From contig NC_092016.1 in NCBI RefSeq assembly GCF_042242105.1, positions 9,438,501 through 9,502,500 on the forward strand: a DNA stretch of 64,000 nucleotides. The letters are read 5' to 3'. Shown one piece after another: positions 25,195-56,874 of this stretch. Positions within the stretch are counted from its first letter, which is position 1, and each line of letters begins with the position of its first letter. Both the position numbers and the translations under genes were made by a program. The notes below the pieces were generated by a model. It did no database searches, was not told where the DNA came from, and saw nothing but the letters and a program-made list of their open reading frames with translations. The stretch is from Pempheris klunzingeri. Lineage: Eukaryota; Chordata; Actinopteri; Acropomatiformes; Pempheridae.

Positions 25195-27399
25195 GGCTAC
25201 TGGGAACCAACATAACCAGTACGCAAGCATCGGTGCTACACTACAAACTGTGTCTGCAGTATCGCTGCTAAACGTGCCGGACTGCTGATACACGGGACCT
25301 TCAGATGATGTGGACGGTGCGGTTTAAAATATATGCATCAAGGTATTTTTTGGTTTTTGTCACTGTACAAGGACGTGTTAAAGAGAATAGTGTTGATAAT
25401 TTTATTTGTACGGTTATAGTCAAACACAGATTTTAATTATGTTCATGGTTTGAAGGCCTGAAGTCTATTTTCCCTCTTTTTTTTCATTTAAGTATTCATG
25501 TGTTCAGTTACGAGGCACTATGGTAAGAAAAAAGCACAACTGTTGATGTGCTGCAGTTCTGAATCGAGGCCTTAGAGACGATGTTTACAGTGTGATTGTA
25601 GCAAATAGGCACTTTTAGCTGACCATTGTACCTGTAGCACTGGGGACTGTACCTGTGTCAGACCTGTCACATGGGCATCTAAACTGTCTTTCATTTCCTC
25701 TCATGCTCTCAGTCTGCATGTGCTGTTTGTTTTTGTTCTGCTGGAACTGAAATCTCTGAGCATTATCTTTGAAATATTTATGAAAGAATGGGAGCGTTTT
25801 AACTGGATTTCTGAACCAACGAAGAAAGTTGTTACTACTTTGACTGTTAAGCGTTTATCCAGCCTGGAGGTAAATGTATTTTGGACGTTTCATGGTACAA
25901 ATTTAGGCTAAGAGGTAAGCGATCACCATTATTTAAGCAGAGTTTAAGACTTGAAAGTACAGGCATTGAAAGGGCTAATGTAAATAAACCAAATCAGAAT
26001 ATTCAAATGGAAATATTTTCAAATAAATGTATTTTCAAGGTTACGCATCATGTGTCTCTTCTCTTTATCTCATGCTCGTATAAGAGCAGACACACCTGTT
26101 TAAGTTTGACTTAATAAATGTGAAATGAAAATAGGGTCACTCAAATAAATCTTTATATTGATGATTGTTTCCTTTATGATCAACTAGTAGGCAGCTCAGC
26201 TGTTAAAGCTAATCTACAACTGCGACACGACTCAAAAATCAGAGAAGCTGCTGAGGAGACGGCTTCAAACTGACTTTATTTGACAAAAAATGACTTTGTT
26301 TTGTCCTGTAAAAAGACTTATAGCTGGAATCAGCAACACATCTGAGGATAAACCAAGTAAATGTTGCCAACCATCATTTTACAGCTTGAATTTAGCGTTC
26401 ATTGTCCTAAATATTGTTAAAATCATGTAAAATATGTTACACAGTCTGTTTTAAAGAGACTTCAGGTTTAGCTTTGAAGTCCTATAACATTGTCAGACTC
26501 ATAGTGGAGAGTTTCTCTTTTTATAAAACGGTCAAAACTGATGCAGCAGAAACAGAGATCAGAACAGTTTGTCATTTTATTTCCCACCGTCCTTATTATA
26601 ACCTGACCTTACAGTTACTCTGCTATAGACTGATCTTCCCTGATGTTTGATTTGAGCCCTCCTGGTGCTCCGTAATAGTCAGTCCAGGCCACTGCAACAC
26701 TGTACACATTTTAAACTGGTTTTGAACTGGGGTTAAAGTAGGATTTGTAAAGTGCGGGGATGCAGTGAACCCTCAGCCACCCGCTCACCGCTGGACTGTG
26801 GACTCGCCTGAACAATCAGCCTCAGGAGCACAAAACCGGCCTGAACCCTGGACACAGCCCCTGACAAAGTTAACATCAAGTTGGTGGAACAGAACAATCC
26901 CATTCATCAATATTAAATATCAGCTACCTGTGGCAAACCGTTAATTATCTGGTCAGGGTGACGGGACCGTTAATTTTAACTGTAAATGACACATTTCTAC
27001 ACGTCAGACGAATCTTTTGGAGCAAAGCATCCTCGGCTTGATCAAATTTTTATTGTACCGTAAGTAAAAGTCTAAACTCTGCACATGAAACTTTGCCCAC
27101 GTGTCCCACCAGTCAGTGAAGCGAAACACGTTGACTGTGGCGATTATAGCTTGAAATATCACTAAATATGAGCTTCCGGCCCACTTTCACCGCTGACTTT
27201 GATGCAGTTTTCCATCGGCAAGGCTGCAAACAGACAAAGCATGGACGGAAACAGCAGGGGGCCAAGGGTCACCTGCTGTGCATGATGAGCCCCCCCTCTC
27301 TCTCTTGCTCCAAGCTACGCCCCTGCCTTTAAATTTCACCACATTTTAAAACTGAAACACTGGATTTGTGCATCACCCAGACGTGGATTAAGACGTGGA

Positions 27400-27400
<1 letters not shown>
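25195..27400 (+). other. dhtkd1 3' UTR and intergenic region to camk1d
   Basis: No supportable coding exon. Candidate poly(A) signals cluster at about 25982-26030 (TAAATAAACC, AAATAAATG), with another AATAAA near 26113. Beyond about 26200 the sequence is intergenic until the CpG-rich camk1d leader begins near 27400. Confidence 0.5.
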
Positions 27401-46891
<19,491 letters not shown>

Positions 46892-49145
46892 CGCCAGGTT
46901 CCGCGGGAGGTGAGCTGGGAGACCACGGAGCTTTGAGTCGGGATAAAACCATCCCAGACGTCAAGGATTCAACGTGGTCGCCCAGTTTGCCCATCCCGCA
47001 GCCTCCCATCTGTTTCTGCCAACCACGGGAGGAATTTGAGGAGCACTTGCTCTGCTCCATTTACCAAGGCTCAGCACGGCCCACCCCCACCGCTGCTTCC
47101 CTTCCCACTGTCACACAGACCTGGAAGTACAGAGGGGAAGGTGCCCACCAGAAGTTGTTATTGTGGAAGCCATGTTCAGCCTGGATCATGGTTGTCCGGC
47201 AGATAAATAAGCAGCCTTGTCTGGGAAGTGCCACACTAAAGGGAACTCTTTATTGAAGCTGCTATCATTTTTGACTGCGAGCGTCTTGAGATGAGATGCT
47301 CCACTGTATGCCTTGTGTAAATATCCTGCCTGGAACTGTTGAGTGGAGTCATGTTATGCAAGTGAATTATAAGCTTCAAGCTGTGGTAAATAATTGTGAC
47401 ATCTGCACTCTGAACTTCTTGTCGTTTTGACAGCTCTTGTTACTTTGCCGTGGTGTTTGCTACAATGGCTCACAGGGCCACCACTCCCAACAGTATGTGT
47501 TATCTCTTCGCTTTTTATTTGTGTGGACATGAAATACGAGCAGGACAGTGTGCTTCAGTCACGGCTGTGATCGCTGGGAGGGCCGATGCGTTGCACTAAT
47601 GCGTTGGATTATTTATTTTCTTACAACATATTATGACTTTTGTAAGAATACCACTTGCATAAATGTGTAAATGTGTTATTAGATTGGACTGAGACGTTAT
47701 TGAATTGAATGATGAAGATACAGTATCTGATAGCTGTTCATTTGTAATAGGTGTTTAATTTGATGAATTCACTTTGACGTGACTGTGAAGTCCTCCTTGA
47801 CCACAGGAGGGCAACCACGTGTTGTTGCTGTGTGACCAGTTCTCAGGGATGTGCTCAAAAAAGAAGCTGACCAAACACAACCCCCCAGAGTGATCAGACG
47901 TTGCTCATGAGGATGATGTTGGAGAAGTAGTTGAAAAGTAAAACCTCCAAAACCTGCATATTACTCTAATGTGCCATCGGGAGAGTTTGACAGATGCTTT
48001 CTTTCTTTAAATCCAGCGTTACTGACCATATGAGTGTAGTTGTAACTCATATATTGATTGTTTTTCCCTTTAAAAACCTTGAATTGTATTTTGGATTTAA
48101 AGAAAGTGGGGTTTTTTTTCAGTGCATTCACGTCTGCAGTGAAAATGTAAAATGACAAATGAATGCAAATGTATCTTGATAACAGTTGCTCCCATCGCAG
48201 AATCGTCAAATTGGTAGCGTACAGTTCAGTAGTTGTAATATTGTGCCCTGCTTCCGCTCATGAAGTGGCTGGTCTGAAAACGGCTCACACACTCCGTGTT
48301 TAATCACTGTGCTTTCATACCAGCCTGTTGAATTTAGCAGAAAGACTCTTTATCCTTCTCTCTCCCACTCACTCTCTAGAGACTTTCACACAGAGCAGAG
48401 AAGGGATCTGTCTTTGTATTTTCTCTGTGGTACCTCTATTTCATTTTAAGTAAACATGAATGTGGGGGAAAAAAAACGAACGCTCCACCGGGACATGCCC
48501 GACATCGAGGGCTTTGCCATCTTGAATTATCTAAAAATGTTGTGGTGAATGTCGACTTTGAGCCTCTATTAATGTAAATACAAATCTCAACAACAAAGTT
48601 AGCATGGGTTTTGAGTGTTTATTTTTGTCTTCCCTATATTTTCCCCCCAAAAAACATCAACAGAAAGCAAAACATGAAGCACTGAAAGCCCCCTGGTTGT
48701 GCATGTAATACCTGTTGTTGCAGAAATGTGCTTTGGAGTTGTAGAGAGTCATGTATTAAAAAAAAAAAGAGGCTTATTTGCATGTGTTGTTGCTTCTTTG
48801 AGTAAATATCACGTTAGTTGAAATTTGTACACATTTCTCTCATTTTTAAAAATATATCTTGAATATAGATATTTAAATGATTACGTTAAACATGAGTAAA
48901 TATATAGTAGATACAATATATATGAGTAAATGCGGCATATTCACACTCTTCTCTGCTAATGTGTTATAAAATCATTGCACATGTATTTAACCCAGGAGAC
49001 CTACTTAACATACTTAACATTGTTTTATCAGCTTGATACTTTGATTTTATGATGATTGCTTATAAACATAATTTTGAATTGATCAGAAAATTGTGCATTA
49101 CGTCTGTTTGGAGTTTCAGAGATTCCAGGTTGTTAAATAAATGTA
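46892..49145 (+). other. camk1d: camk1d 3' UTR
   Basis: No coding exon. The segment runs from the camk1d TGA through AT-rich sequence with candidate poly(A) signals ATTAAA near 48754, followed by an A-run, and AATAAA at 49136-49141. Which is used cannot be decided; the nearer kilobase is certainly exon-like in position. Confidence 0.5.
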
Positions 49146-49907
49146 TTTTTTAGTTTCTGGGTTTTGATTTGGATTCAGTTAATGGAGTTTTATAGCAGCT
49201 TGTTTACAAGACGTCTAACAGGAACCTTTATGGGCTCTAACTGACCCTAAACATAAGGAACTTCACTATTTAGGTTTATACAATGAACATTTATTTCCTT
49301 ATTTGACTTTTTAAGTTGTTTTTTTAAGCAAAAATTCACTGGCTCCAACTCTTAAGGTATCTCAAATGTAAATATTTGCTAATTTTTTACTATTATAGCA
49401 AATTGCTATTTCATGGTTAGTCAGACAAAGTAAACAATTTAAGTCTGCTTGGGTTTTGGGAAGTTGTGACTATGGCTTTTTTCAGTGTTTACTACAGTGA
49501 TTAATTGATAATCGAAGTCATTAGTTGCAGCCCTAAGCAAAAGGGATATATACATATTCATCAGTAGAATAATTTCCTCATTTAGAATAATAACGTTTTA
49601 TGGTTATTTCTGTATTTTGTCATACTCAGTTTGTGACAAATATTGTTTTTTTTTTCAAAAGAAATATTTTGATGGAAAAAAGACGAATATTACCAATGAT
49701 TGTTACTTTTACACATACAGCAGTTGGGTCCCAAACAAAGAGGAAGTGAAAACCAGGTGAAACATGAAAATCTCACTCTGTAGCTGATGTCTTACTGTAT
49801 CACTGTCAAGGTCTAAGGAGAAAGGCTTGATCGTGCCATTGCAGGTGTTTCTCTAAAAGGTTTGCATCCTGTCAGGTCACCTCTCTCCTCTCTCACTGCC
49901 CTCAGTC
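49146..49907. other. Convergent 3' region between camk1d and ucma
   Basis: AT-rich, no gene. It probably contains the minus-strand ucma 3' UTR next to 49907. A fragment at 49490-49540 (GATTAATTGATAATCGAAGT, then AGTTGCAGCCCTAA) is an end of the hAT-like repeat family. Confidence 0.5.
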
Positions 49908-52890
49908 TCAGATGGAGTGACGGTTGTACTCATGGGGAGGATGCATCCCGTCATAGTGAAACTCCCTCCACTGCTCCGTGCTCTCTCTGGTCCTCTCGTT
50001 TTGTTCTGGGAGATCATGAGAATTTTAGTGGGAGAATGAGCCGGTCGAGTGAGTGAACTCATCCCTCTCAGCTACATCGGATATCAAGGTTTGCATACCA
50101 TCGTGCTCCTCTTCAGCATAGCTCTCAAACTCATTCCTCTTCTCCTCGTGAAACTCTCTCTTTCGCTCGTCTGCAGCCAGAACCTGCCTCTGCTCAACTG
50201 CAAGTACAGAGGACGGTGATGATCAATTAACTGAGTGGAAAATGATAAACATCTGTGATTACTATCAATTATGATCCATTTCAACAATCTGCCCATTAAA
50301 CTTAAAAAATTACATTTTTATGGACACAACCTATTTTTATGGACAAGAGCCACATGTAAAAATCTCAAAAAATAAAATATCTTACATTCAAACATCAGCA
50401 TTTAAAGAAGATGAACTTAGGGCCATGTAAGAATAAAATATTACACATTAATAATACATAATATATAATACATGACTTGCTCATCTCACTTTAGTCACTG
50501 ACTTGTATTCACCTGCAATAAAACTAAAAAGCATTTTCAACACATTTCAGTCCAGTCGCCATTTTGGCAGAAGTTGCAAGTGGTATCCAAAACTGTTACT
50601 GAAATTAAATTTGACTTTGTTGATTATTACCAATATTAGTACTATCACCTTGGATTTACCTGATAAATTATTGCATTTTCATTGAAAACATACAAAAAAA
50701 AAAAAAACCACAACAAATATACTGCGGAATAACATTAGATTTATCACAGTGACACCATTTTAGAATCACAAAACTTTGTATTCAGTGGAAATATTCAGCT
50801 TTGGTCAAATATTTTGGTAACTATACCTTTCCCATTAGTGCAGTAAACAATCTGTGTTTAGAAAATTATCACAGTCATCAGATGTTTTGTTTGGGTGTTC
50901 ATTTATGTCATTATGTTCGGTGTAATCCCTCTGTGACTAAGCCAAAAAAAATTACGTTTGAAAACGCAGGCCACATGCCAAGAGGGATTTTTCTGCCGCT
51001 AACTTTCTGGATGAAAGCCAACTGAAAAGGTCTTGTTCTGAAAACTGCAGTGCATCCTGGGAATTCATTTCAGCCTAACATACTTCAGTCGACTCAACCA
51101 GGTTAAGTGCAACACATTTTTGAACAAAACATCGGAACTGTGAATAAGATGAATATGATAAATAATTAGCCCATTACTACAGCATGGAGAAAAGTCTGGA
51201 AATAAACAGAATCAACCAACAGGACCCACAGTTTCAGTACAAAGCTCACCCACAGGTATGGACACACACACACATGCAACACAATGGCTGTTAAACATCA
51301 CTAAACTAAAACCTCAAAGACACCAAAGAACTGAATCACAGTGTCTGAACAAAAGCAGCTTTTTAGTGACCTTCATAAGGCTGGTACAAGTGGTGAAGCT
51401 GTGATTCACAGAAGCTGCTTGTTTCCACACAAAAGCGCAAAACTTGGACCCCCAAGTGATGGAAGAAGTGTAATGAGTCATGTCTGACCTTTTTCACTAG
51501 ATCCAGAAAGGCATATGTGGGTAGAGAGAAAAAAATTAAAGGACAGGTTCACATTTTATTTCAACAAGCCTGCATGTACAGTGAAGTCACTGGTTGAGTT
51601 ACAGGCCGCTAATAGATCCCTTTCTAATGCACTTCTAATGTAATTTGGATTGATGACAACGTGGTCCTCATTTCATCCAAAAATACATTCTTGAGTTCAG
51701 CAGAAGCTAATATGAGTCTTCAGCGGCCAACATTACTGTATCTTGAGTGGGGATTTGCTCCGGTGGCCGGTTGCATTTTGGATCTGGCTCCTAGTTGGGA
51801 CTAATATAGATACAGAAAGGTGAGGCCAAGAATTTCGTACAGCCTGCATGTGACCTCTGACCAGGAAGATTGGACATACGAGGGAGACCAGAAGGCATTA
51901 ATGTACTCGTTAATGTCAGCGACACTACATACACTGACTGCAGTAACACTAGAAAGAGCCATTAGCTGGTGGAGTCAGGTCACAACCTTTGACCTCTTAC
52001 CAGGATTCCCAGCACAAGTCTGAGCACGCGGCGAAGAGCTGCAGCTCATGTTAGGAATGCACGTTTTTTTAATTACAAGGTTTAGGTTTTACAGATGAGG
52101 TGCAGAACAGTGTTTGCAAATGAAAACATATTTAATAGAATATGTTAGTGTTACAAATCGAGTATTGAGGGCAACTAACTACTATTTTTGGACCGTTGTT
52201 CCTCTCAAACATTGCTCAGCAGGGTTAATCATCCATCATTTTCTGTCTGCTGACACACCACAGCAGACCCGCCTCTTACGGCTCACCAACAGCCACAAAA
52301 ACTCCACAATCAAACAGCAGCATTCATTTGGAGTCTGATGTCTTCGTCTGGATGTCAAAACGTAGCTTCAAAATGGTGCGTAACCTTATTCGCCCACTGA
52401 ATCACTACTTATATCAAATATTTTCCTTTGCAAATTTCATCTATCCATGAGTCTGATGTTGTGCTTTCATGTCATTAAGCATCATGAGAGGCTCTTCAAA
52501 GTGAGCACAGATTATTTGTCTCACTTTTTTACTCGGTTCGTCTCTGACCCCTTTCTGCCTGTGTGTCGGCACATTCCACATTCAACTCCCAACCGCTCAC
52601 CCACTCACTCGTCCATCTCAGTCTTTTCACTGTGTTTACTGCTTTGTGTTCTTTTTATCCCCGCTTTAGCTGTACAAAGTGTCTTGTTGTTCTTACACAG
52701 ACACACACACACACGCAGATCCACAACACGTTACACAACTCCAATTCAGAGCAGCAGTGTGTGCTCTCACCTTCCTGTTGGCAGGACTGTACATAACAGC
52801 GCCGTTAAATCATACGAGAATGTCAAACATTGTACAGTATGTGAATTTTCATAACACTTGTGGGGTGAATATTCACTGTTATACTCTGAG

Positions 52891-52971
<81 letters not shown>

Positions 52972-54276
52972 CCAGGCTGCCCTGTGGCTCCTGCAGAGCT
53001 GCTGTGTGTCCAGACGGGTCTGAGGCGGTCTCTGGTCAGGCCAGGTTCAGAAAACACTTAACAGCTGCCACAGTCATAAAAACTTTCAGGCAGTCATTAA
53101 CATGTTTGCTCACCGTTCAGTCAAACTGCAAAAAATAACAATGTCAACTGTTTCCATAAGAATACAGCGTCTCTTTATACTCAGGATGGGGACAAAACCA
53201 ATACTTATATCTTATTTCCTACAGTATTCAGATGCTTAACAATCTTTTGGCACCAATCAGTGCTTTTTACCTCGTTTATACAGCCAGTGCTTCTTTTTGT
53301 CCATGTCTAGCATATTGACATAGTCTTCCCCTAGTGATGCCTGATGTTTTTGTGTAGGTGTATATTTCTCAAGGGCCTATTGTGTAAGACAATGTCTCTT
53401 AAAGTAAATGGTTCTGTATTGGTACAGCACCTTTCTAGTCCAGCTGACTGCTTAAAGCACTTTCACATCACATCCTCATTCACACATCATTCATAAAGTA
53501 GGAATCTGAGTTGGAAACAGTAAATGTTTCATTCCGATCAATTCAATAACATCAAATAAACCTCAAATGTCATTTTGTGGCAGTCTGCATCAAATCCCTC
53601 AAGTGTGTAAACCTTATATCAGCTCTTAAGGTTATTTCTACATGTTTTAAGAGGTATTTTTGCACAACATAAACTATTAAAGACAAGTGTGTGGGATTTA
53701 AAACTTTTGATTGCAAGGAAACCAAAGAATCCCACAGATTATGACATTAATACATATGAATAATAACAATAATGATAATAATAATAATAATAATGACCAG
53801 TCCAAATTGAGTGAACTCACTGTTAATCTCATCCTGAGACTTTGCGCCCCGTCTGCTGCGTCTTCTGAAGAAGTTTGTGGCATCGGCCTCCTTCATGAAG
53901 ATCTTTGTCAGAGGACCTGCAGTGGAAGCAGGAGGAAATTCAGTTCACAACATGAAGGGACGCAGGGAGGAGACGTGGAGGAGACGCAGCTGATGCAGCT
54001 CCTCACCTTTTGGGTCTTTAGCGCTGCCTGTGCTGCTGGGCACAGCTGCAGAGTCGGCCTCTGGAGACACTGGGTCAGAGGACAAGACACGAACACTCTG
54101 AATTAGAACGGACTCCCATACTTACCTCTCCATGAAAAACAAAGAAAACAAACAGCCATCTTCACTCTACATCCTTCAAAGATTCACCCTAATATAAATT
54201 CTCTCGCATCAGACTCACAGGAAAGTGCAAGAAGCAGAGTGAGGAACGCCAGGAGGGTTGCATACGTCCAGGACAT
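49908..54276 (-). CDS. ucma: UCMA / Gla-rich protein, cartilage matrix (complete, 5 exons)
   Basis: Small secreted vitamin-K-dependent protein of cartilage and bone matrix, implicated in mineral binding and calcification control. Minus-strand exons in transcript order: 54276-54219, 54069-54007, 53916-53821, 50197-50099, 50005-49908. All junctions are GT-AG and the phases agree, giving 137 aa plus TGA; human UCMA is 138 as I recall. Residues 1-19 form a hydrophobic signal peptide ([19 protein letters not shown]). [20 protein letters not shown] (45-64) contains the family segment and a furin-type site after Arg63. Cleavage leaves a 74-residue mature chain with 17 Glu, the candidate gamma-carboxylation sites. 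The tail [20 protein letters not shown] matches the family end. An in-frame ATG at 54420 would add a non-signal extension and was rejected as start. It converges on camk1d. Intron 3 (3.6 kb) holds several repeats. Teleosts can have two ucma copies; the copy was not assigned. Confidence 0.95.
51541..51750 (+). repeat. Interspersed repeat in ucma intron 3
   Basis: GGACAGGTTCACATTTTATT, AATAGATCCCTTTCTAATGC, CAAAAATACATTC and GAAGCTAATATGAGTCTTCA are typical of a frequent percomorph repeat. Diverged, non-coding. Confidence 0.55.
52894..52969. repeat. (TG)38 microsatellite in ucma intron 3
   Basis: 76-bp uninterrupted TG run. On the ucma (minus) transcript it reads as a CA repeat. Confidence 0.97.
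53404..53495 (+). repeat. Short interspersed repeat, same family as 6688-6750
   Basis: AAATGGTTCTGTATTGGTAC, AGCACCTTTCTAGTCCAGCT, then AAAGCACTTTCACATCACAT and CATTCACAC text. Fuller copy of the family seen in the celf2 intron. Confidence 0.6.
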
Positions 54277-55612
54277 CTTTAGCTCTGGGTCTGAATTGTC
54301 GAGAGGTGCGAGTATTGGGGCAGACCAGGAGGGAAAGATAGGTGAGATGTGTGTGAGAGGTGGGGTGGGAGCCTGGTGGAATATTGACTGCTTGTCAGAG
54401 GAGAGGGAGGGAGTGACCATGCAGATCTGATAAGAAGCTGATCCAACAAACAGCAGAGGGGACTACCGAGTGACGAGAAGGTGCTGAGAATTTAAACCTT
54501 CTGTGCTCCTTTCATCACTTTTCAGTCACTGGACTGCAATTAAAGTGATCTTTCTGCAGTGGACCCTGGGGTCATCGTGCACCACGGGCCTGTGAAGGCA
54601 AACTCATGGAAATTACACTACAGGCTGAATATGCACCACTTGTCTGGTTAATACCTATTCCTACTAGAGAAAAGATGGATGACAGACAGAAAAAAACACT
54701 GACATTTCTGTGAATAAGAAGTGGCAGAAAACAGCCCAGGCCCAGAGCTTTTTTTTTGCCAAATGTCTCCTCTTGCAGATGCAGCTGAAAGAGGCCCCTC
54801 AACAAGGCCGCTCTCTCTCTGTCTCTGCTCCTGCATTAAGTCCTGCCGGAAAGTATGCAGCCTTCAGAGTTTTTTTTTCCCACCTGAACTCTGGCCGTGC
54901 CCCAGAAAAGACTGAATGTTTAAACTGTTTTGTGGGGCAGTCCACGGTGGAGGGATTGTTGCTCATGTAAGTGAGAGGAAGTCGGAGAGAGAGAGAGTCT
55001 CAGGATGTGTGTGGTAGGTTTGCTCGCGTAAGTGAAGACAGCATGTAAGAGGTGGAAAATTGACCTAATTTGCACCAACTGAATATCACACTTGAAGTGA
55101 ATTTAGGCATCCAGTTTTGTTTTGTTTGTTAGCTGGTTCTCTCAAAAACAGACTTTAATGAAATGTGGTGAGAAATTAGGCCTGCGTCCTGGGAAGTTTT
55201 AAAGGAACAATCATCTACAACTTAAAAAAATGATCTCTTAACATGGTGAGATGCACCGAACACACACTGTATATTAGTGCCTAATGATATACTGTACTTC
55301 CAAGATGCAAGTCGGTAGATGAGACACTGTTAACAGTGAGCAGTTAGGTGCATAGTTGCCCTTAGACATCAAACTATTAACTGTACATAGAATATATTCA
55401 TACTCACAGTTAGCTCCAATACTTTACATTATATAAGCACAAGTATAAAGAAGTATAAAATGGAAATATTGAAGTAAAGAGCAAAGGGGTCTTAATATTG
55501 TACTTCAGTTTTACATTTTGCTCCAAACGAATGAGTAGTAGTTCCATTATGCACTTTATCTTGTATATTTATCTTCCCTGTATTTTTGATTCTCCCCTTT
55601 CTGGTTTTATTC
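54277..55612. other. Intergenic region upstream of ucma
   Basis: Contains the ucma 5' UTR and promoter (minus strand; AT-rich GGTTTAAATTC near 54490 is a possible TATA-like site). Short open frames at 54572-54970 show no family signature and lack supporting splice structure. Nothing else supportable. Confidence 0.5.
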
Positions 55613-55713
<101 letters not shown>

Positions 55714-55715
55714 TC

Positions 55716-55736
55716 CTCCAGCAGGGGGCGCTGTGG
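55716..55736 (+). promoter_or_regulatory. CTCF-binding-site-like motif
   Basis: CTCCAGCAGGGGGCGCTGTGG agrees with the vertebrate CTCF core (CCASYAGRKGGCRS) across the core positions. It lies between the TCTA repeat and the GC-rich putative first exon. Binding is not shown by sequence alone. Confidence 0.65.
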
Positions 55737-55739
55737 GGC

Positions 55740-56188
55740 CGCAGTCACCGCCCGCCTGTCGCTCCCAGCTCCGGCCGGTAGGTGTCGCTGTTTCCCCGCT
55801 GGCAGCGCCATGACTGGGCTGAGTGGTGGCAGCCAGGCAGCGTCAGCAGCAGCAGCAGCAGCAGCAGGCGGAGGACACACTCAGATCAGCCCGTAATCAC
55901 CATCGTCTCCCACACACTGCCATGGTCTCTCCGGCCGAAAAACCTCCAGCAGCGCTTCCTATTCTCCACCCGAGAGTGAAACTTTGAAGCCGGAGGACGA
56001 GCCATGCTGCTGGACGCTACAACCCCGCGGATATAAGCGACACTGAAGCCCAGAAAGTAGCTACCACCACACGGAAACCACAAAGAAGAAGGTTTTTTTT
56101 TCCACGCTCGGAGGGAAAGACGGCATCCGGCCTGAGAAGAAGCTCCGAGGTCGGGGACTCCGGTCGGAACAGCGCTCATCGTTTCTGG
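55740..56188 (+). other. Putative non-coding first exon / CpG-rich promoter of an unidentified plus-strand gene
   Basis: GC- and CpG-rich block that ends in TTTCTG|GTGAGA, a good splice donor at 56189. It contains (CAG)8 at 55844-55867 and several short frames opened by ATG: 55810 (28 codons with a polyalanine run, then TAA), 55921 and 56004. None continues across the donor, which fits a 5' UTR exon whose coding start lies downstream. No coding exon of that gene is recognisable before 64000. Comparison with human 10p13 offers several candidates downstream of UCMA but nothing in the sequence selects one. Confidence 0.45.
55844..55867. repeat. (CAG)8 triplet repeat
   Basis: Perfect eight-unit CAG run inside the putative first exon; in the ATG 55810 frame it is read as GCA (polyalanine). 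Confidence 0.9.
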
Positions 56189-56831
56189 TGAGACTCCTGC
56201 TTGTGTTTGGTGTAGTTTCTGTGGATTTCACCACCGATTAAAACACCCTGCGTGGACACGAACAGGCTTAACAATGTTTACTTCACGGTGCGTGAATGCT
56301 GCCGCTCTATTCAGTGCGTCCCATTCACCATTCACACAAACTGCAGGCTTGAACTACATGCAGCTCCGAATGAAGGACAAACTAAGTTCAGAGCGGTTAA
56401 TGCTTTATCTCTCCTGACCTCACGGGGGAACATTTGGGTCAGCTTAGTTGTTAAAAAGCTCTCCGAGCAGCACAAACAGTCCTCTGGTTGGTTGTCAGTG
56501 AGCTGTTTGGTTGTAAAAGGGAGAGCTGGCTGGGCTGCTCTGCATGTATCGTCTTGCACAGTTGCCACCAAAACATCCACTGACCCACATTGCAGAGATG
56601 TCCTGTCTTTCTGGTAAAAAAAAAAAATGTTTTTACAAATTCTCTCAAACTTCTTTGCACCAGTCAGTACTAACAGGTTTAAGCCGTTTCAGCTGCTGTG
56701 TGGAGGCCAGAGCAGGACCCTGCAGAGGAGACTGCTTGATAGAAAAAGTGCATTTTCTAGGAATCCCACCACCAAGAGGCAGCTTTCAATGAACTCCTGT
56801 GCTAAAGTCTTCCTCCTGTAGGGAGCTAACC

Positions 56832-56835
<4 letters not shown>

Positions 56836-56870
<35 letters not shown>
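56836..56870. repeat. (TG)n microsatellite
   Basis: Uninterrupted 35-bp TG run. Confidence 0.95.

Positions 56871-56874
<4 letters not shown>

Noticed and set aside
52679..53138. Cys-Val and His-Thr repeat open frames
   Set aside because: Pure translation of the (TG)38 microsatellite in ucma intron 3.
54277..54420. Upstream in-frame ATG extending UCMA by 48 residues
   Set aside because: The extension is hydrophilic and would bury the signal peptide; the family starts directly with the hydrophobic leader at 54276.
54572..54970. Overlapping short frames on both strands upstream of ucma
   Set aside because: No conserved motif, no matching splice sites, and they overlap each other in antisense. 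Treated as intergenic.
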